Shown here: piece after piece, positions 1-9,548 of the stretch | Position numbering within the stretch: position 1 is the first letter of the stretch | Layout of the letters: every line of letters starts with the position of its first letter | NCBI GenBank assembly: GCA_012837885.1 | Contig: DUQI01000095.1 | Span: 1 to 57,831 of the forward strand | Direction: 5' to 3' | DNA from: Fastidiosipila sp. | GTDB lineage: Bacteria > Bacillota > Clostridia > Saccharofermentanales > DTU023 | Length of the DNA stretch: 57,831 bases | Translations under genes and position numbers: made by a program | Notes under the pieces: model-generated | The model's input: only the letters and a program-made list of their open reading frames with translations | Databases searched by the model: none | Told to the model about the DNA's origin: nothing

Positions 1-800
1 AATCGCTACCGACCGACACAAAGGAATTACGAATCTCAACCAAAGTGGAGCCAAGAACGTACTGATGCTGTTTAATCAACTGACGGACATGTCTCTGAGG
101 CTGCGGATTAAGCCCAAAAGCGGTAAAGGCCAGTTATCCAAATTTCAAGCGTTCGAGATGACAAGAACATTTTCGAAGAGGATGACCCGGCAGTGCTCTT
201 AGCTAATCACTCTATAGCCCAGTAGTTTCTCTCTTGACAACTGATTGTACTCTATGGTCTCCGTCAGGACGTAGAATACGACTTACACGGGTCAGAAATG
301 ACCATAGACTGGATCGACATCAACCGCTATATTAATTCGAGAAGAATTGTCACACTAGGTGCAAACAAGAATGCACGACACTCAAAGTACATGATCAAGC
401 CAACTCGCGCAGCAATTGACCGTGCTAAGCAATGGCGGCTGCAGTGCGGTGTTGTTTCGCCATAAATCGTCGCCATAAAGAACGGCCAGCCATTTAAAAG
501 AACGGCTAGCCACTTATCGGTGAATGATCGTCTAAACTCATACGCGTGTACGGTGTCGAGCACCAACTACCGTCTATAAGTCCTTACCGCCAACGACACT
601 CGCTCGCTTCTCGCTTTTGTTCGATTCTTACGGAGCAACAGATGAAACTTGTACTCGACTATTCCAAGTCCATTAATATGAGCATCTATCAGCACAGGCT
701 CCAAATGATCACAGCGAAATTGGGGCTATTCTTACCATTCTTTTGCTTCGATTTTGGGTTAGAAAAATCAAAAGTACATCAAAAGCGCATATGAAACATA
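1..800. other. No supportable gene; possibly decayed sequence
   Basis: I find no convincing coding region, RNA or mobile element here. The track ORFs (79 and 82 aa) overlap on opposite strands, lack good ribosome binding sites and show no recognisable motif. A short open stretch at the very start on the plus strand runs in from outside the window and ends near base 200, so it could be the 3' end of a gene that begins upstream. The sequence looks less codon-organised than the rest of the window and may be decayed coding DNA. Confidence 0.4.
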
Positions 801-802
801 AC

Positions 803-837
803 AAAAACCCCGAAAGCTTAGAGCTGACGGGGTTTTT
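803..837 (-). terminator. Intrinsic terminator after tRNA-Leu
   Basis: On the minus strand a stem with arms AAAAACCCCG and CGGGGTTTTT and a 15-nt loop lies directly after the tRNA 3' end. Its arm ends in a run of T, as expected for Rho-independent termination. It most likely ends the whole hisS-aspS-lepB-lepA-tRNA transcript. Confidence 0.85.
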
Positions 838-838
838 C

Positions 839-921
<83 letters not shown>

Positions 922-923
922 GT

Positions 924-2732
924 TTATTCGTCGAGTTTCAAAACGCTCATGAACGCTTCCTGCGGCACTTCTACCGTGCCGATACGACGCATGCGTTTCT
1001 TACCTTCTTTTTGTTTTTCTAGCAGCTTCTTCTTCCGCGTGATGTCACCACCGTAGCACTTGGCGATAACATCCTTGCGGTAAGCACGCACTGTTTCTCT
1101 GGCGATTATCTTACCACCGATCGCTGCTTGAATCGGTACCTCGAATTGCTGTCTCGGTATATGCTCTTTCAACTTCTCCGCCATGCGTCTGCCTCTGGCA
1201 TACGCATGATCTCTGTGGATGATGAACGAAAGGGCATCGACGACTTCGCCGTTGATCATCATATCAAGTTTAACCAAATCGGCAACTGCATAATCGGAGA
1301 ATTCATAGTCGAGTGAAGCATATCCTCTGGAGCGCGATTTCAGAGCGTCGAAGAAATCATAAATGATTTCATTCAACGGCATTTTATAATGCAGCTGGGC
1401 ACGCTGATCGTCGATGTACTCCGTATTGATATAGACGCCTCTTCTCTCATGACACAATTCCATGATGTTTCCCAGAAACTCTTTCGGCGTCATAATCGTC
1501 GTGTTGACGATCGGTTCGAAATATCGCTCAATGGTCGAAGGATCAGGCAGATTCGTCGGATTATCGAGTCTTATCTTTGATCCGTCCGCCATCTCAAGTT
1601 GATAGACAACCGAGGGTGCCGTCGAGATCAAATCGAGATCGTATTCTCTTTCCAGGCGCTCCTGAATGATCTCATAATGCAAAAGTCCCAGGAAGCCGCA
1701 ACGGAATCCAAAGCCGAGCGCAGCGCTCGTCTCCGGTTCAAATGACAACGCCGCGTCGTTTAGTTGCATCTTTTCCAAAGCATCTCGCAGATCCTGATAG
1801 TCGCCGCCGTCGACCGGATACATGCCGCAGAACACCATCCGTTGCATCGGTTTATAACCGGGCAGCGCTTCACTCGCGCGCTTTTCATTTAAGGTGACCG
1901 TATCACCGACACCGATGTCTTTGACATTCTTGATCGCGGCAACGATATATCCGACATCACCGTGTTCGAGAGACTTCGTGGAAAACGGAGCACCCGGCGA
2001 AAAATATCCGAGCTCTGTCACGGTAAACGTCTTTTTCGTGTTCATCGTATAGATCTCGTCGCCGACTTCAAGTCTGCCGTCACGGATCGCGACATGCAAA
2101 ATCACGCCTTTGTAAGTGTCGTACTCAGAGTCGAAGATCAGGGCACGAAGCGGCGCTTCGGCTTCGCCTCTGGGCGGTGGCAGATGGGTCACGATCTTGG
2201 CCAATACTTCTTCGATATTGATATCGCTTTTGGCCGAGATCAGGGGGGCATCTTCAGCGTCGATACCGATCACGTCTTCGATATCACGCCGCACTTCTTC
2301 CGGTCTGGCCGCTGCCAGATCGATCTTGTTGATCACGGGAAGGATCTCGAGATCTTCTTCGATCGCAAGATACACGTTCGCGAGTGTCTGTGCTTCGATA
2401 CCCTGCGCCGCATCGACGACCAATACGGCACCGTCACAGGCACGCAGAGTCCTCAACACTTCATCATTGAAGTCGACGTGACCGGGTGTATCGATCAGGT
2501 TTAAGGTATACGTTTGGCCGTCAGCCGCTTTATACGACATACGCACAGCCTGCGCCTTGATCGTGATACCGCGTTCACGCTCCAGATCCATGTTGTCTAG
2601 AACCTGAGACTGCATCTCGCGCGTCGTCAACACGCCCGTATGCTCGATCATGCGGTCGGCCAACGTCGACTTTCCGTGGTCGATATGCGCGATGATACAA
2701 AAATTTCTAATTAATGACTCACGATCAATCAT
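924..2732 (-). CDS. lepA: Elongation factor 4 (LepA), ribosomal back-translocase
   Basis: This is a 602-aa translational GTPase of the usual LepA length. The G1 loop AHIDHGKST lies near residues 15-23, the G3 motif DTPGH near 81-85 and NKID near 135. The GTPase domain is followed by the EF-G-like domains and the LepA-specific C-terminal domain rich in Lys and Arg ([14 protein letters not shown]). By family knowledge it binds stalled or mistranslocated ribosomes and affects 30S assembly. It is last of the protein genes in the operon, 6 nt after lepB, and a tRNA follows immediately. The start is ATG with a weak upstream Shine-Dalgarno, suggesting coupling to lepB. Confidence 0.97.
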   Translation of the reverse strand: MIDRESLIRNFCIIAHIDHGKSTLADRMIEHTGVLTTREMQSQVLDNMDLERERGITIKAQAVRMSYKAADGQTYTLNLIDTPGHVDFNDEVLRTLRACDGAVLVVDAAQGIEAQTLANVYLAIEEDLEILPVINKIDLAAARPEEVRRDIEDVIGIDAEDAPLISAKSDINIEEVLAKIVTHLPPPRGEAEAPLRALIFDSEYDTYKGVILHVAIRDGRLEVGDEIYTMNTKKTFTVTELGYFSPGAPFSTKSLEHGDVGYIVAAIKNVKDIGVGDTVTLNEKRASEALPGYKPMQRMVFCGMYPVDGGDYQDLRDALEKMQLNDAALSFEPETSAALGFGFRCGFLGLLHYEIIQERLEREYDLDLISTAPSVVYQLEMADGSKIRLDNPTNLPDPSTIERYFEPIVNTTIMTPKEFLGNIMELCHERRGVYINTEYIDDQRAQLHYKMPLNEIIYDFFDALKSRSRGYASLDYEFSDYAVADLVKLDMMINGEVVDALSFIIHRDHAYARGRRMAEKLKEHIPRQQFEVPIQAAIGGKIIARETVRAYRKDVIAKCYGGDITRKKKLLEKQKEGKKRMRRIGTVEVPQEAFMSVLKLDE

Positions 2733-2738
2733 GCTTTG

Positions 2739-3395
2739 CTACGGTACCCCTATTGTCTTGAACGGAAAAATACGAATCAGTACTTCACCGATAATATCAT
2801 TCTTATGGATCGGGCCGAACGTACGGCTGTCTAAACTGGCGTCGCGATTGTCACCCATCACATAATACTCGTCTGCACCGAGAGTCACCTCCTGATACAT
2901 GGAGTTCTTGACACGTGTTTTTGCGCTCGCTGCCAAATAAGGTTCTTCCAGCAACTCACCGTTGACATAGACGAAACCACCATCTAGTTTCACATGATCA
3001 CCGGGAAGACCGATGACCCGTTTAATGATGTTTGCCTGTCCTTCATTAAACGATCGGTTTTCCATGTGTACCGTGATGATGTCGCCCCTCGACACACCGC
3101 CAAACCACTTCGACACTTTTTCAATCAACAGCTCATCTTTTTCTTTCAACGTCGGGAGCATCGATTTACCGATGACCGTATTTCGCTGAATGACAAACGT
3201 CGTCAACAACAGGCCGAGCGCGAGCGCGATGACAATAACTTTGAACCATTCCCAGAGGCGCCTGCTTAACGGCTGCGGGACTTTCTTGTCGGGCGATGGC
3301 TCCTGATATTGTTCTTCCATTGGCGGCGTCACATGACGGTCCTCATACTGCCGGTTTTCTTCCCCGCTATATCCCTTGTGCTCGTAACCGTCCAC
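2739..3395 (-). CDS. lepB: Signal peptidase I
   Basis: This is a type I signal peptidase of 218 aa that removes signal peptides from exported proteins on the outer face of the membrane. I choose the GTG at 3395, one base after the aspS stop: AAGGA lies just upstream, and the longer track start would overlap aspS by 68 nt. A charged cytoplasmic N-terminus of about 40 residues precedes one membrane segment (VIVIALALGLLLTTF). The catalytic Ser sits in GKSMLPTL and the general-base Lys in KRVIGLPGD. The conserved box GDNRDASLDSRTFG (S26 family) follows. It belongs to the hisS-aspS-lepB-lepA operon. Confidence 0.93.
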   Translation of the reverse strand: MDGYEHKGYSGEENRQYEDRHVTPPMEEQYQEPSPDKKVPQPLSRRLWEWFKVIVIALALGLLLTTFVIQRNTVIGKSMLPTLKEKDELLIEKVSKWFGGVSRGDIITVHMENRSFNEGQANIIKRVIGLPGDHVKLDGGFVYVNGELLEEPYLAASAKTRVKNSMYQEVTLGADEYYVMGDNRDASLDSRTFGPIHKNDIIGEVLIRIFPFKTIGVP

Positions 3396-3396
3396 G

Positions 3397-5175
3397 TTAA
3401 TCCTTCTTGTCTTTATCGACAGCCATCGTCTCGATGCCGAGTTCAGCCAGCTGTTTCGGATCAACAGCAGACGGCGCCTTCGTCATCAAGTCGGAAGAGT
3501 TTTGCACTTTGGGGAAAGCGATCACGTCACGAATCGACGGACTCTTCGTGATCAGCATCACCAGCCGGTCGAGACCGTAGGCGATGCCGCCATGCGGCGG
3601 AACGCCATAGTCAAACGCCTTTAGCAGGAAACCAAACTTCGTATCGGCTTCCTCCTTCGTCAACCCGAGCACCTCGAACATCTTTTGCTGCAGATCCTGA
3701 CGGTGAATACGGATGCTTCCGCCACCGATTTCACTGCCGTTCATGACGATATCGTACGCTTTCGCTTTCACCGCGCGCGGATCTGTATCGAGCAATGCTA
3801 GATCCTCATCCCTCGGCGACGTAAACGGATGATGCTTGGCGACCAAACGTCCTTCTTCCTCATCATATTCAAAGAGCGGAAAATCAGTCACCCACAGCAG
3901 TTTGACATCATCTTCGTCGATCAAGTCTAGTTTTTCAGCGAGAGCGAGACGCACGGCACCGAGCGCCGTCAATCCTCTTTCCCTATCCGTGTCCGAGAGC
4001 ATGAAAAGTGCATCGCCATTGTTCAGTGACAATTCATTCGAAAGCTTTTCGAGTGCCTCCGGCGAAAAGAACTTCATCACCGAACCGCGCCATTCATCGC
4101 CTTTGAAAAGCCAGGCGAACGTTTCGCCACCATATGTCTTTACGACTTCTCCGAACGCATCCATCTCCCTGCGGGAGAAGGTCGCTCCACCCGGCACAAC
4201 GATCGCTTGTACACTACCTGTCTCCAAGGCGCGCGTGAACGGCGGAAAATCGATATCGGCGATCTGTTTTCCGATATCAACGATTTCAAGACCAAAACGA
4301 AGATCCGGTTTATCGGAACCAAAACGTGCCATCGCCTCGTCGTAGGTCAAACGCATAAATGGCGTTTTCACTTCAACTCCGAGCGTCTCTTTGAGCAGGA
4401 AAGACAAAAAGCGCTCATTGATCTCCATCACCTGCTCCTGATCGACAAACGACATCTCGACGTCGATCTGCGTGAATTCCGGTTGACGGTCAGCCCTCAG
4501 ATCCTCGTCACGGAAACAGCGTGCGATCTGCATGTAGCGATCGTAGCCGGCGACCATCAACAACTGCTTGAACAATTGCGGTGACTGGGGCAGCGCGAAA
4601 AACTGTCCCGGGAACACACGCGACGGCACAAGATAGTCTCGTGCGCCTTCCGGTGTACTCCGAATAAACATCGGTGTCTCAATCTCGACGAATCCTTCGT
4701 TGTCAAAAAAATCTCGCGTCAGTTTTGTCACCCGATGACGCATCATCATCTTTTTTTGCATGTCGGGGCGTCTCAAATCCAGGAAACGGTATTCGAGTCT
4801 CAACGCTTCATTTACGTCGCTGTTTTCTTCAATATAAAACGGCGGCGTCTTCGCTTTCGACAAGATCGACAGTGAGTCGAGTTCAACCTCGATCTCACCG
4901 GTCGGCATATTCGGGTTGGCTTCTTCACGCGCACGCACCGTACCGGACGCCCGTAAGACAAATTCTCCGCGCACGGCAGCAGCCGTCTCCCGCACCTCCT
5001 GCGGTGCGTGATCAGTCACCACCAGCTGAATCTCACCACTGCGATCGCGTAGCGTAATAAAGATCAAGCCGCCGAGGTCTCTTTGTTTATGGCACCAGCC
5101 GAAAAGTTCGACCTTTTCGCCAAGCATATTCTTGTCTAGTTTTCCGCAGTAATGACTGCGTCTTGTCATGTGCAT
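3397..5175 (-). CDS. aspS: Aspartyl-tRNA synthetase
   Basis: This class II synthetase of 592 aa has the bacterial arrangement: an N-terminal OB fold for anticodon binding, a catalytic core and the GAD insertion. Motif 2 appears as ARCFRDEDLR and motif 3 as AYGLDRLVML. It charges tRNA-Asp; whether it also mischarges tRNA-Asn cannot be told from sequence alone. The first ATG at 5175 has AGAGG about 9 nt upstream; a second ATG two codons later is possible. It lies 4 nt after hisS and directly abuts lepB, so it is co-transcribed with both. Confidence 0.97.
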   Translation of the reverse strand: MHMTRRSHYCGKLDKNMLGEKVELFGWCHKQRDLGGLIFITLRDRSGEIQLVVTDHAPQEVRETAAAVRGEFVLRASGTVRAREEANPNMPTGEIEVELDSLSILSKAKTPPFYIEENSDVNEALRLEYRFLDLRRPDMQKKMMMRHRVTKLTRDFFDNEGFVEIETPMFIRSTPEGARDYLVPSRVFPGQFFALPQSPQLFKQLLMVAGYDRYMQIARCFRDEDLRADRQPEFTQIDVEMSFVDQEQVMEINERFLSFLLKETLGVEVKTPFMRLTYDEAMARFGSDKPDLRFGLEIVDIGKQIADIDFPPFTRALETGSVQAIVVPGGATFSRREMDAFGEVVKTYGGETFAWLFKGDEWRGSVMKFFSPEALEKLSNELSLNNGDALFMLSDTDRERGLTALGAVRLALAEKLDLIDEDDVKLLWVTDFPLFEYDEEEGRLVAKHHPFTSPRDEDLALLDTDPRAVKAKAYDIVMNGSEIGGGSIRIHRQDLQQKMFEVLGLTKEEADTKFGFLLKAFDYGVPPHGGIAYGLDRLVMLITKSPSIRDVIAFPKVQNSSDLMTKAPSAVDPKQLAELGIETMAVDKDKKD

Positions 5176-5179
5176 ATCG

Positions 5180-6445
5180 TTAAGCCTCTTTCGAGTAAAA
5201 GTGTGTCGCCAGTAAATCGGCGCTCAGCGACGATTCAATCTCGTCACCGCTGTCGAGCCATTTCAGTTTTGCCATCCCGCTCTTCACCTCGTCTTCACCA
5301 AGCACGATCAGGGCCAGGTAATCGCCTTTACCGGCGTACTTCATCTGAGCGCGAAAAGAGCGATCCATGATGTCGAAGTCGGCGCCGACGCCTTCACTTC
5401 GCAGTGCATAGACGAGTGTGGCCGCCGCATCACGTGTGTCCGGAAAGCAAAGAATATAGAGATCGCGTTTTGAGGGAGTAGGTAGCGGCGTATTCGTCGC
5501 TTTTAGCTCCATAAGAAGCCGCTCGATCCCCATGGCAAATCCGACACCAGGCACCGCCGGACCACCGAGCGTTTCGACCAGACCGTCATAACGGCCGCCA
5601 CCGCAGATCGTCCCCTGCGTGCCGACGTGCTCGGAGATAAACTCGAACACGGTCCGCGTGTAGTAATCGAGCCCGCGCACGATCCTACCATTGACCCTGT
5701 ACTTGACCCCGAGCGAATCGAGGCGGTGTTCGAGCGTCGCTTTATGTTCTTTACAGTCGGCGCACAGATATGCTTCCTGCAGGGGTGAATCCTTGACGAC
5801 CGTCTGACACGCATCGACCTTGCAGTCAATGATGCGCAGAACATTTCTTTCAAAGCGCTCGTGACAGTCACCGCACATGTCTGAGAGATGCGGCGCGAAA
5901 TAATCTTTCAAGGCCGCTAAATACTGTGGCCGGCAGACGGGGCAACCGATGTTATTGATCTCGAGCGCGACTTCCTTCAAACCGAGCGTCTGAAAAAAGC
6001 GATCGAGCAACAGAATCATCTCGGCATCGGCTTCAGGCGATTCGGGACCGAATGTCTCGCAGCCCAATTGCCAAAACTCCCGATAGCGGCCCTTCTGCAC
6101 ACTCTCATAGCGGAAACAGTTCAAATTGTAAAAAAGCTTGACCGGCAGCGGCAGCGATGTCATGCCGTGTTCAATGAAAGCACGCACGACACCGGCCGTA
6201 CCCTCCGGTCGAAGCGTGATCGAGCGTCCACCTCTGTCTTCAAAGGTATACATCTCTTTCGACACAATATCCGACGCGTCGCCGACGCCTCTAGCGAATA
6301 ACTCGGTCGCCTCGAAGGTCGGCACCCGGATCTCTTGAAAACCAAACGCATGGCAGGTCTCTTTAAATACGTCATCGACGTACTGAAAGAGAAATGCCTC
6401 GTCCGGTAAAATATCTTTTGTACCGCGCTGTGCGTGAATCTTCAT
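5180..6445 (-). CDS. hisS: Histidyl-tRNA synthetase
   Basis: This class II synthetase of 421 aa is the usual length. Motif 2 region TLRPEGTAGVVRA, the histidine-binding signature VRGLDYYTRTVFEF and the motif GGGRYDGL are visible. GIERLL forms motif 3, and the C-terminal anticodon-binding domain spans roughly residues 325-415. An extra Cys-rich insertion (CPVCRP, CGDCHERF, CADCKEH) looks like a zinc-binding module seen in some hisS lineages. It is the first gene of the operon, behind a promoter with a consensus -10 box. Confidence 0.97.
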   Translation of the reverse strand: MKIHAQRGTKDILPDEAFLFQYVDDVFKETCHAFGFQEIRVPTFEATELFARGVGDASDIVSKEMYTFEDRGGRSITLRPEGTAGVVRAFIEHGMTSLPLPVKLFYNLNCFRYESVQKGRYREFWQLGCETFGPESPEADAEMILLLDRFFQTLGLKEVALEINNIGCPVCRPQYLAALKDYFAPHLSDMCGDCHERFERNVLRIIDCKVDACQTVVKDSPLQEAYLCADCKEHKATLEHRLDSLGVKYRVNGRIVRGLDYYTRTVFEFISEHVGTQGTICGGGRYDGLVETLGGPAVPGVGFAMGIERLLMELKATNTPLPTPSKRDLYILCFPDTRDAAATLVYALRSEGVGADFDIMDRSFRAQMKYAGKGDYLALIVLGEDEVKSGMAKLKWLDSGDEIESSLSADLLATHFYSKEA

Positions 6446-6476
6446 CCGAAAAACCTTTCCGCCCGTAAGCTATCGC

Positions 6477-6504
6477 ATTATAGCGCAAAAGGCCTTCAGT
6501 ACAA
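6477..6504 (-). promoter_or_regulatory. Sigma-A-type promoter of hisS operon
   Basis: On the minus strand the -35 box TTGTAC and the perfect -10 box TATAAT are separated by 16 bp, about 30 nt before the hisS ATG. No T-box leader fits in the short remaining space, so hisS and aspS do not look tRNA-controlled here. Confidence 0.75.
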
Positions 6505-6517
6505 AAGGAACCAGGTG

Positions 6518-7303
6518 TTATTGCCCTTTAAATCCCGGATGCGGTGTTCTCGACAGCAAGGCCTCCATACCCGTCACCTGGTCACTCGTTTCGAACAACT
6601 CGGCGAAGATCTCCGACTCATCGAAAAGTGCATCGGTCAACGCTTTCATCTGCCCCTGCTGGATCGCTCTCTTGGCCGCACGCATAGCGAGCGGTGCTTT
6701 ATCCGCGATCGTTTTCGCGAGCTTATCCACTTCTTCATTAAAATCAGAGGCGGTGAAAACGCGCCCGACGATACCGAGAGCCAACGCCTCGTCCGCCTTG
6801 ATCCGGCGTCCTGTGTAGATCAGGTCGAAGGCAGTCGCCTCGCCTATGAGGCGCGGCAATCTCGCCGTGCCGCCAAACCCCGGCATAATACCAAGTCCCG
6901 TTTCGGGAAAGGCAAACGACGCATTTTCTGAAGCGACGCGGAAATCGGCCGCCAGAGCGAACTCCAGACCGCCGCCGAGACAAAAGCCATCGATCGCTGC
7001 GATCACGGGCATCGGTAAGTCGGACAATTTGGCAAACACCAGATTTCCCATGCGGCCGAAGCGAAGCGCTTCATCCTTCGTCAGATCTTTCATCTCGGCA
7101 ACATCGGCGCCGGCGATAAAGGCGCGGTCACCCGCGCCCTTGACGACGACGCAACGGGCATCCGATGCGGCCAGTTCATCGAGTGTTTCATTTAAAAGGT
7201 CGAGCAGTTCCGTATTCAGCGCGTTCAAGGCTTCCGGTCGGTTGATCGTCAAATATACAACGTCGTCTTTTCTTTCGAGCAACAGTCGTTTAGCGGTAGT
7301 CAT
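6518..7303 (-). CDS. crt: Enoyl-CoA hydratase (crotonase type)
   Basis: A 261-aa crotonase-family protein. The oxyanion-hole motif GADVAEM and the two catalytic Glu positions are visible (GGGLEFALAAD and FPETGLGIMPG). It should interconvert 3-hydroxybutyryl-CoA and crotonyl-CoA. It is the last gene of the lysine fermentation operon, and its ATG overlaps the end of hbd by 14 bp. Together with Hbd it can turn the acetoacetyl-CoA from the pathway into crotonyl-CoA for reduction to butyrate. Substrate specificity is inferred from context; other short-chain 3-hydroxyacyl-CoAs are possible. Confidence 0.9.
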   Translation of the reverse strand: MTTAKRLLLERKDDVVYLTINRPEALNALNTELLDLLNETLDELAASDARCVVVKGAGDRAFIAGADVAEMKDLTKDEALRFGRMGNLVFAKLSDLPMPVIAAIDGFCLGGGLEFALAADFRVASENASFAFPETGLGIMPGFGGTARLPRLIGEATAFDLIYTGRRIKADEALALGIVGRVFTASDFNEEVDKLAKTIADKAPLAMRAAKRAIQQGQMKALTDALFDESEIFAELFETSDQVTGMEALLSRTPHPGFKGQ

Positions 7304-8132
7304 GAAATCCCCTCCCCGTTTTGCGACCGAGTTTGCCGGCTCTCACCATCTTCTTCAAGCGCACACTCGGGCGAAACTTCGGATCTCCCGTCTCCTTATA
7401 GAGCGTATCCATGATATTCAAGCAGACATCGAGACCGATCAGGTCGGCCAGGGCGAGCGGTCCCATCGGGTGATTAGCGCCAAGCTTCATCGCCTCATCG
7501 ATATCGTCCTTACTGGCGACACCGAGATCCAAAAGTTCGACCGCCTCGTTCAGCATCGGAATCAGCAAACGGTTAACGATGAATCCGGGGGCTTCACGGC
7601 AGATCACCGGGGTCTTCCCTAATTCGCGCGAAAGTTCGACGACCTTTTCAACCGTCGCTTCACTCGTCTCTTCACCTGAGATGACCTCAACCAATTTCAT
7701 CACGGCCGGCGGATTGAAAAAGTGCATGCCGATGAAACGCTCCGCATGCTTCAGACCGGCGGCCAATTCCGTAATCGACAGCGACGACGTATTCGTCGCA
7801 AATATACAATCGTCCTTGCAACGTGCATCATAGTCTTCGAATATACGGCGTTTCAGTTCGGTCGATTCGCTCACTGCTTCGAGCAAAAGATCGATTTTCG
7901 AGACATCGTCTGTGGCCGACGTCACCTTGATCCTGGCCATGATGTCTTCTTTATCCTTCTCCTCAATCTTTTCACGCTCCACAAGCCTCGCCAGCTGTTT
8001 TTCGAGTCCGGCTTTCGCCTTAATCGCAATCTCTTTTTCTTGATCCGTCAACTCAACTTCGTGTCCGGCCGCAGCGAATACTTGTGCGATACCGATTCCC
8101 ATCGCGCCCGATCCGACAATTCTAACAAGCAT
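7290..8132 (-). CDS. hbd: 3-hydroxybutyryl-CoA dehydrogenase
   Basis: A 280-aa NAD(P)-dependent 3-hydroxyacyl-CoA dehydrogenase. The Rossmann motif GSGAMGIGIA starts at residue 6, the catalytic His lies in MHFFNPP, and NHPMGPLALAD marks the C-terminal domain. It reduces acetoacetyl-CoA to 3-hydroxybutyryl-CoA. I choose the ATG at 8132, which has AGGAGG 7 nt upstream and starts the Rossmann fold directly; the track start adds 28 residues that overlap atoA. The gene lies between the CoA-transferase pair and crt in the lysine fermentation operon. Confidence 0.92.
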   Translation of the reverse strand: MLVRIVGSGAMGIGIAQVFAAAGHEVELTDQEKEIAIKAKAGLEKQLARLVEREKIEEKDKEDIMARIKVTSATDDVSKIDLLLEAVSESTELKRRIFEDYDARCKDDCIFATNTSSLSITELAAGLKHAERFIGMHFFNPPAVMKLVEVISGEETSEATVEKVVELSRELGKTPVICREAPGFIVNRLLIPMLNEAVELLDLGVASKDDIDEAMKLGANHPMGPLALADLIGLDVCLNIMDTLYKETGDPKFRPSVRLKKMVRAGKLGRKTGRGFHDYR

Positions 8133-8142
8133 CTTTTCCCTC

Positions 8143-8796
8143 CTAAGCGAGTGGCATCGTAATGATCTTATCGGCCTTGTGGAGCGTCGCATCCGTCGCG
8201 CGCTCGACATCCTCAAAGGTCACGCCTTCCGCCAGTTCCTTCACGACAAAACCGCGCTCGGTGACGTCGATCACGGCGAGTTCCGTGATGATCCGGTCGA
8301 CGACCGAAACGGCCGTCAGAGGATACGTACACGTCGAGAATAGTTTCGGTGCGCCTTTCAGCGTATGCTCCATCGTGATCACGACGCGTTTTGCACCGAC
8401 CACCAAATCCATCGCGCCGCCCATGCCGGGTACGCGTTTGCCCGGAATCATCCAGCTTGCGAGATTGCCTTTTTCATCGACCTGAAGCGCACCGAGGAAC
8501 GTGATATCGACATGACCGCCGCGGATTAAGGAAAACGAATAGGCACTGTCAAAGAACATGGCACCCGGTTTGGCTGTGACAAGGCTTCCGCCGGCGTCAA
8601 AAACATGCCAGTCCTCGTGTCCCTCTTCCGGTTTCGGACCGACACCCAAAATACCGTTCTCCGATTGAATATAGACATGGACATCTTCCGGCAGATGCTC
8701 CGGCACCATCGTCGGCAGGCCGATCCCCAAATTGATCAGGTCGCCGTCTTTCGGTTCAAGTGCTGCGCGTCTTGCGATGATCTCTTTTGCGTTCAT
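8143..8796 (-). CDS. atoA: Butyrate-acetoacetate CoA-transferase, beta subunit
   Basis: A 217-aa family I CoA-transferase beta subunit. The catalytic Glu is in SENGILG near residue 46, and a glycine-rich segment PGKRVPGMGGAMDLV follows. With AtoD it moves CoA from butyryl-CoA to the acetoacetate released by Kce, which couples product release to substrate activation. Its ATG overlaps the atoD stop in a TGATG arrangement, typical of coupled subunits. Other acyl-CoA donors are possible, but operon context favours butyryl-CoA. Confidence 0.9.
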   Translation of the reverse strand: MNAKEIIARRAALEPKDGDLINLGIGLPTMVPEHLPEDVHVYIQSENGILGVGPKPEEGHEDWHVFDAGGSLVTAKPGAMFFDSAYSFSLIRGGHVDITFLGALQVDEKGNLASWMIPGKRVPGMGGAMDLVVGAKRVVITMEHTLKGAPKLFSTCTYPLTAVSVVDRIITELAVIDVTERGFVVKELAEGVTFEDVERATDATLHKADKIITMPLA

Positions 8797-9452
8797 CAGT
8801 CTTCCTCCCTCTGACAGATACAGTCGACGAGCGCGCCAGGCACGTGAATCATCTCCGAATCGAGCTCTCCGACTTCCACGATTTTTTCCGCTTCGACCAA
8901 AACGAGGTCGGCCGCGAGCGGCATCAGGCAGTTGAAATTCTTAGTCGCGCCTTTCATATGAAGATTGCCCTGCTTATCTGCGATCGTGGCGTAGATCAAG
9001 GCGACGTCACCAAAGAGCGGCTTTTCCAAAATATACGTCTTACCGTCGACCTCTAAAGTGTCCTTGTTTTCCGCCGCGACCGTGCCTAAACCGACTTCGA
9101 CCAAAATGCCACCGAGCCCAGCACCGGCGGCGCGGATACGTTCGGCGAGTGTCCCCTGCGGCACGAGTTCAACACTCGACGGATCGTCGATCAGCATCTG
9201 ACCGGCCAGGCGATTGGCACCGATATACGTCGCTTTGGCGTGGCTGACCATGCCTTTTTCCATCAACTGAATCGTCTTTGTGTCAGCGGTGCCGGTGTCG
9301 TTGGAGACAATCGTCAAATCTTTGACGTCTCTTTCCAGCAACGCCCCGAGCAGTGTCTCAGGTGAGCCGCGCTGCAAGAAACCGCCGACCAGCAGCACAT
9401 CACCGGAACGAATGCGGGCAACCGCCTGTTCGGCACTCATTACTTTGTCCAT
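8796..9452 (-). CDS. atoD: Butyrate-acetoacetate CoA-transferase, alpha subunit
   Basis: A 218-aa family I CoA-transferase alpha subunit that pairs with AtoA. The N-terminal glycine loop reads GGFLQRGSPETL where many relatives have GGFMGxG or GGFGLxG, so the loop is slightly unusual. The end of the domain shows KGATKNFN and LVLVEAEKIVEVGEL, as in the family. A gap of about 96 nt separates it from kamE, the largest gap inside the operon, and could hold an internal promoter. I saw no strong -35/-10 pair there. Confidence 0.9.
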   Translation of the reverse strand: MDKVMSAEQAVARIRSGDVLLVGGFLQRGSPETLLGALLERDVKDLTIVSNDTGTADTKTIQLMEKGMVSHAKATYIGANRLAGQMLIDDPSSVELVPQGTLAERIRAAGAGLGGILVEVGLGTVAAENKDTLEVDGKTYILEKPLFGDVALIYATIADKQGNLHMKGATKNFNCLMPLAADLVLVEAEKIVEVGELDSEMIHVPGALVDCICQREED

Positions 9453-9548
9453 AAATACCCCCTCGATACATAAATATCACTTTTCTTTTGTCTGCATGTG
9501 TTATAAAACATCAATCTACATTTACATCTTCCGACTACTCGGACGCGC

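Noticed and set aside
1962-2504. 180-aa plus-strand ORF inside lepA
   Set aside because: Shadow of lepA with no ribosome binding site or motif.
6446-6520. T-box leader upstream of hisS
   Set aside because: The space between promoter and start is about 30 nt and lacks T-box sequence blocks.
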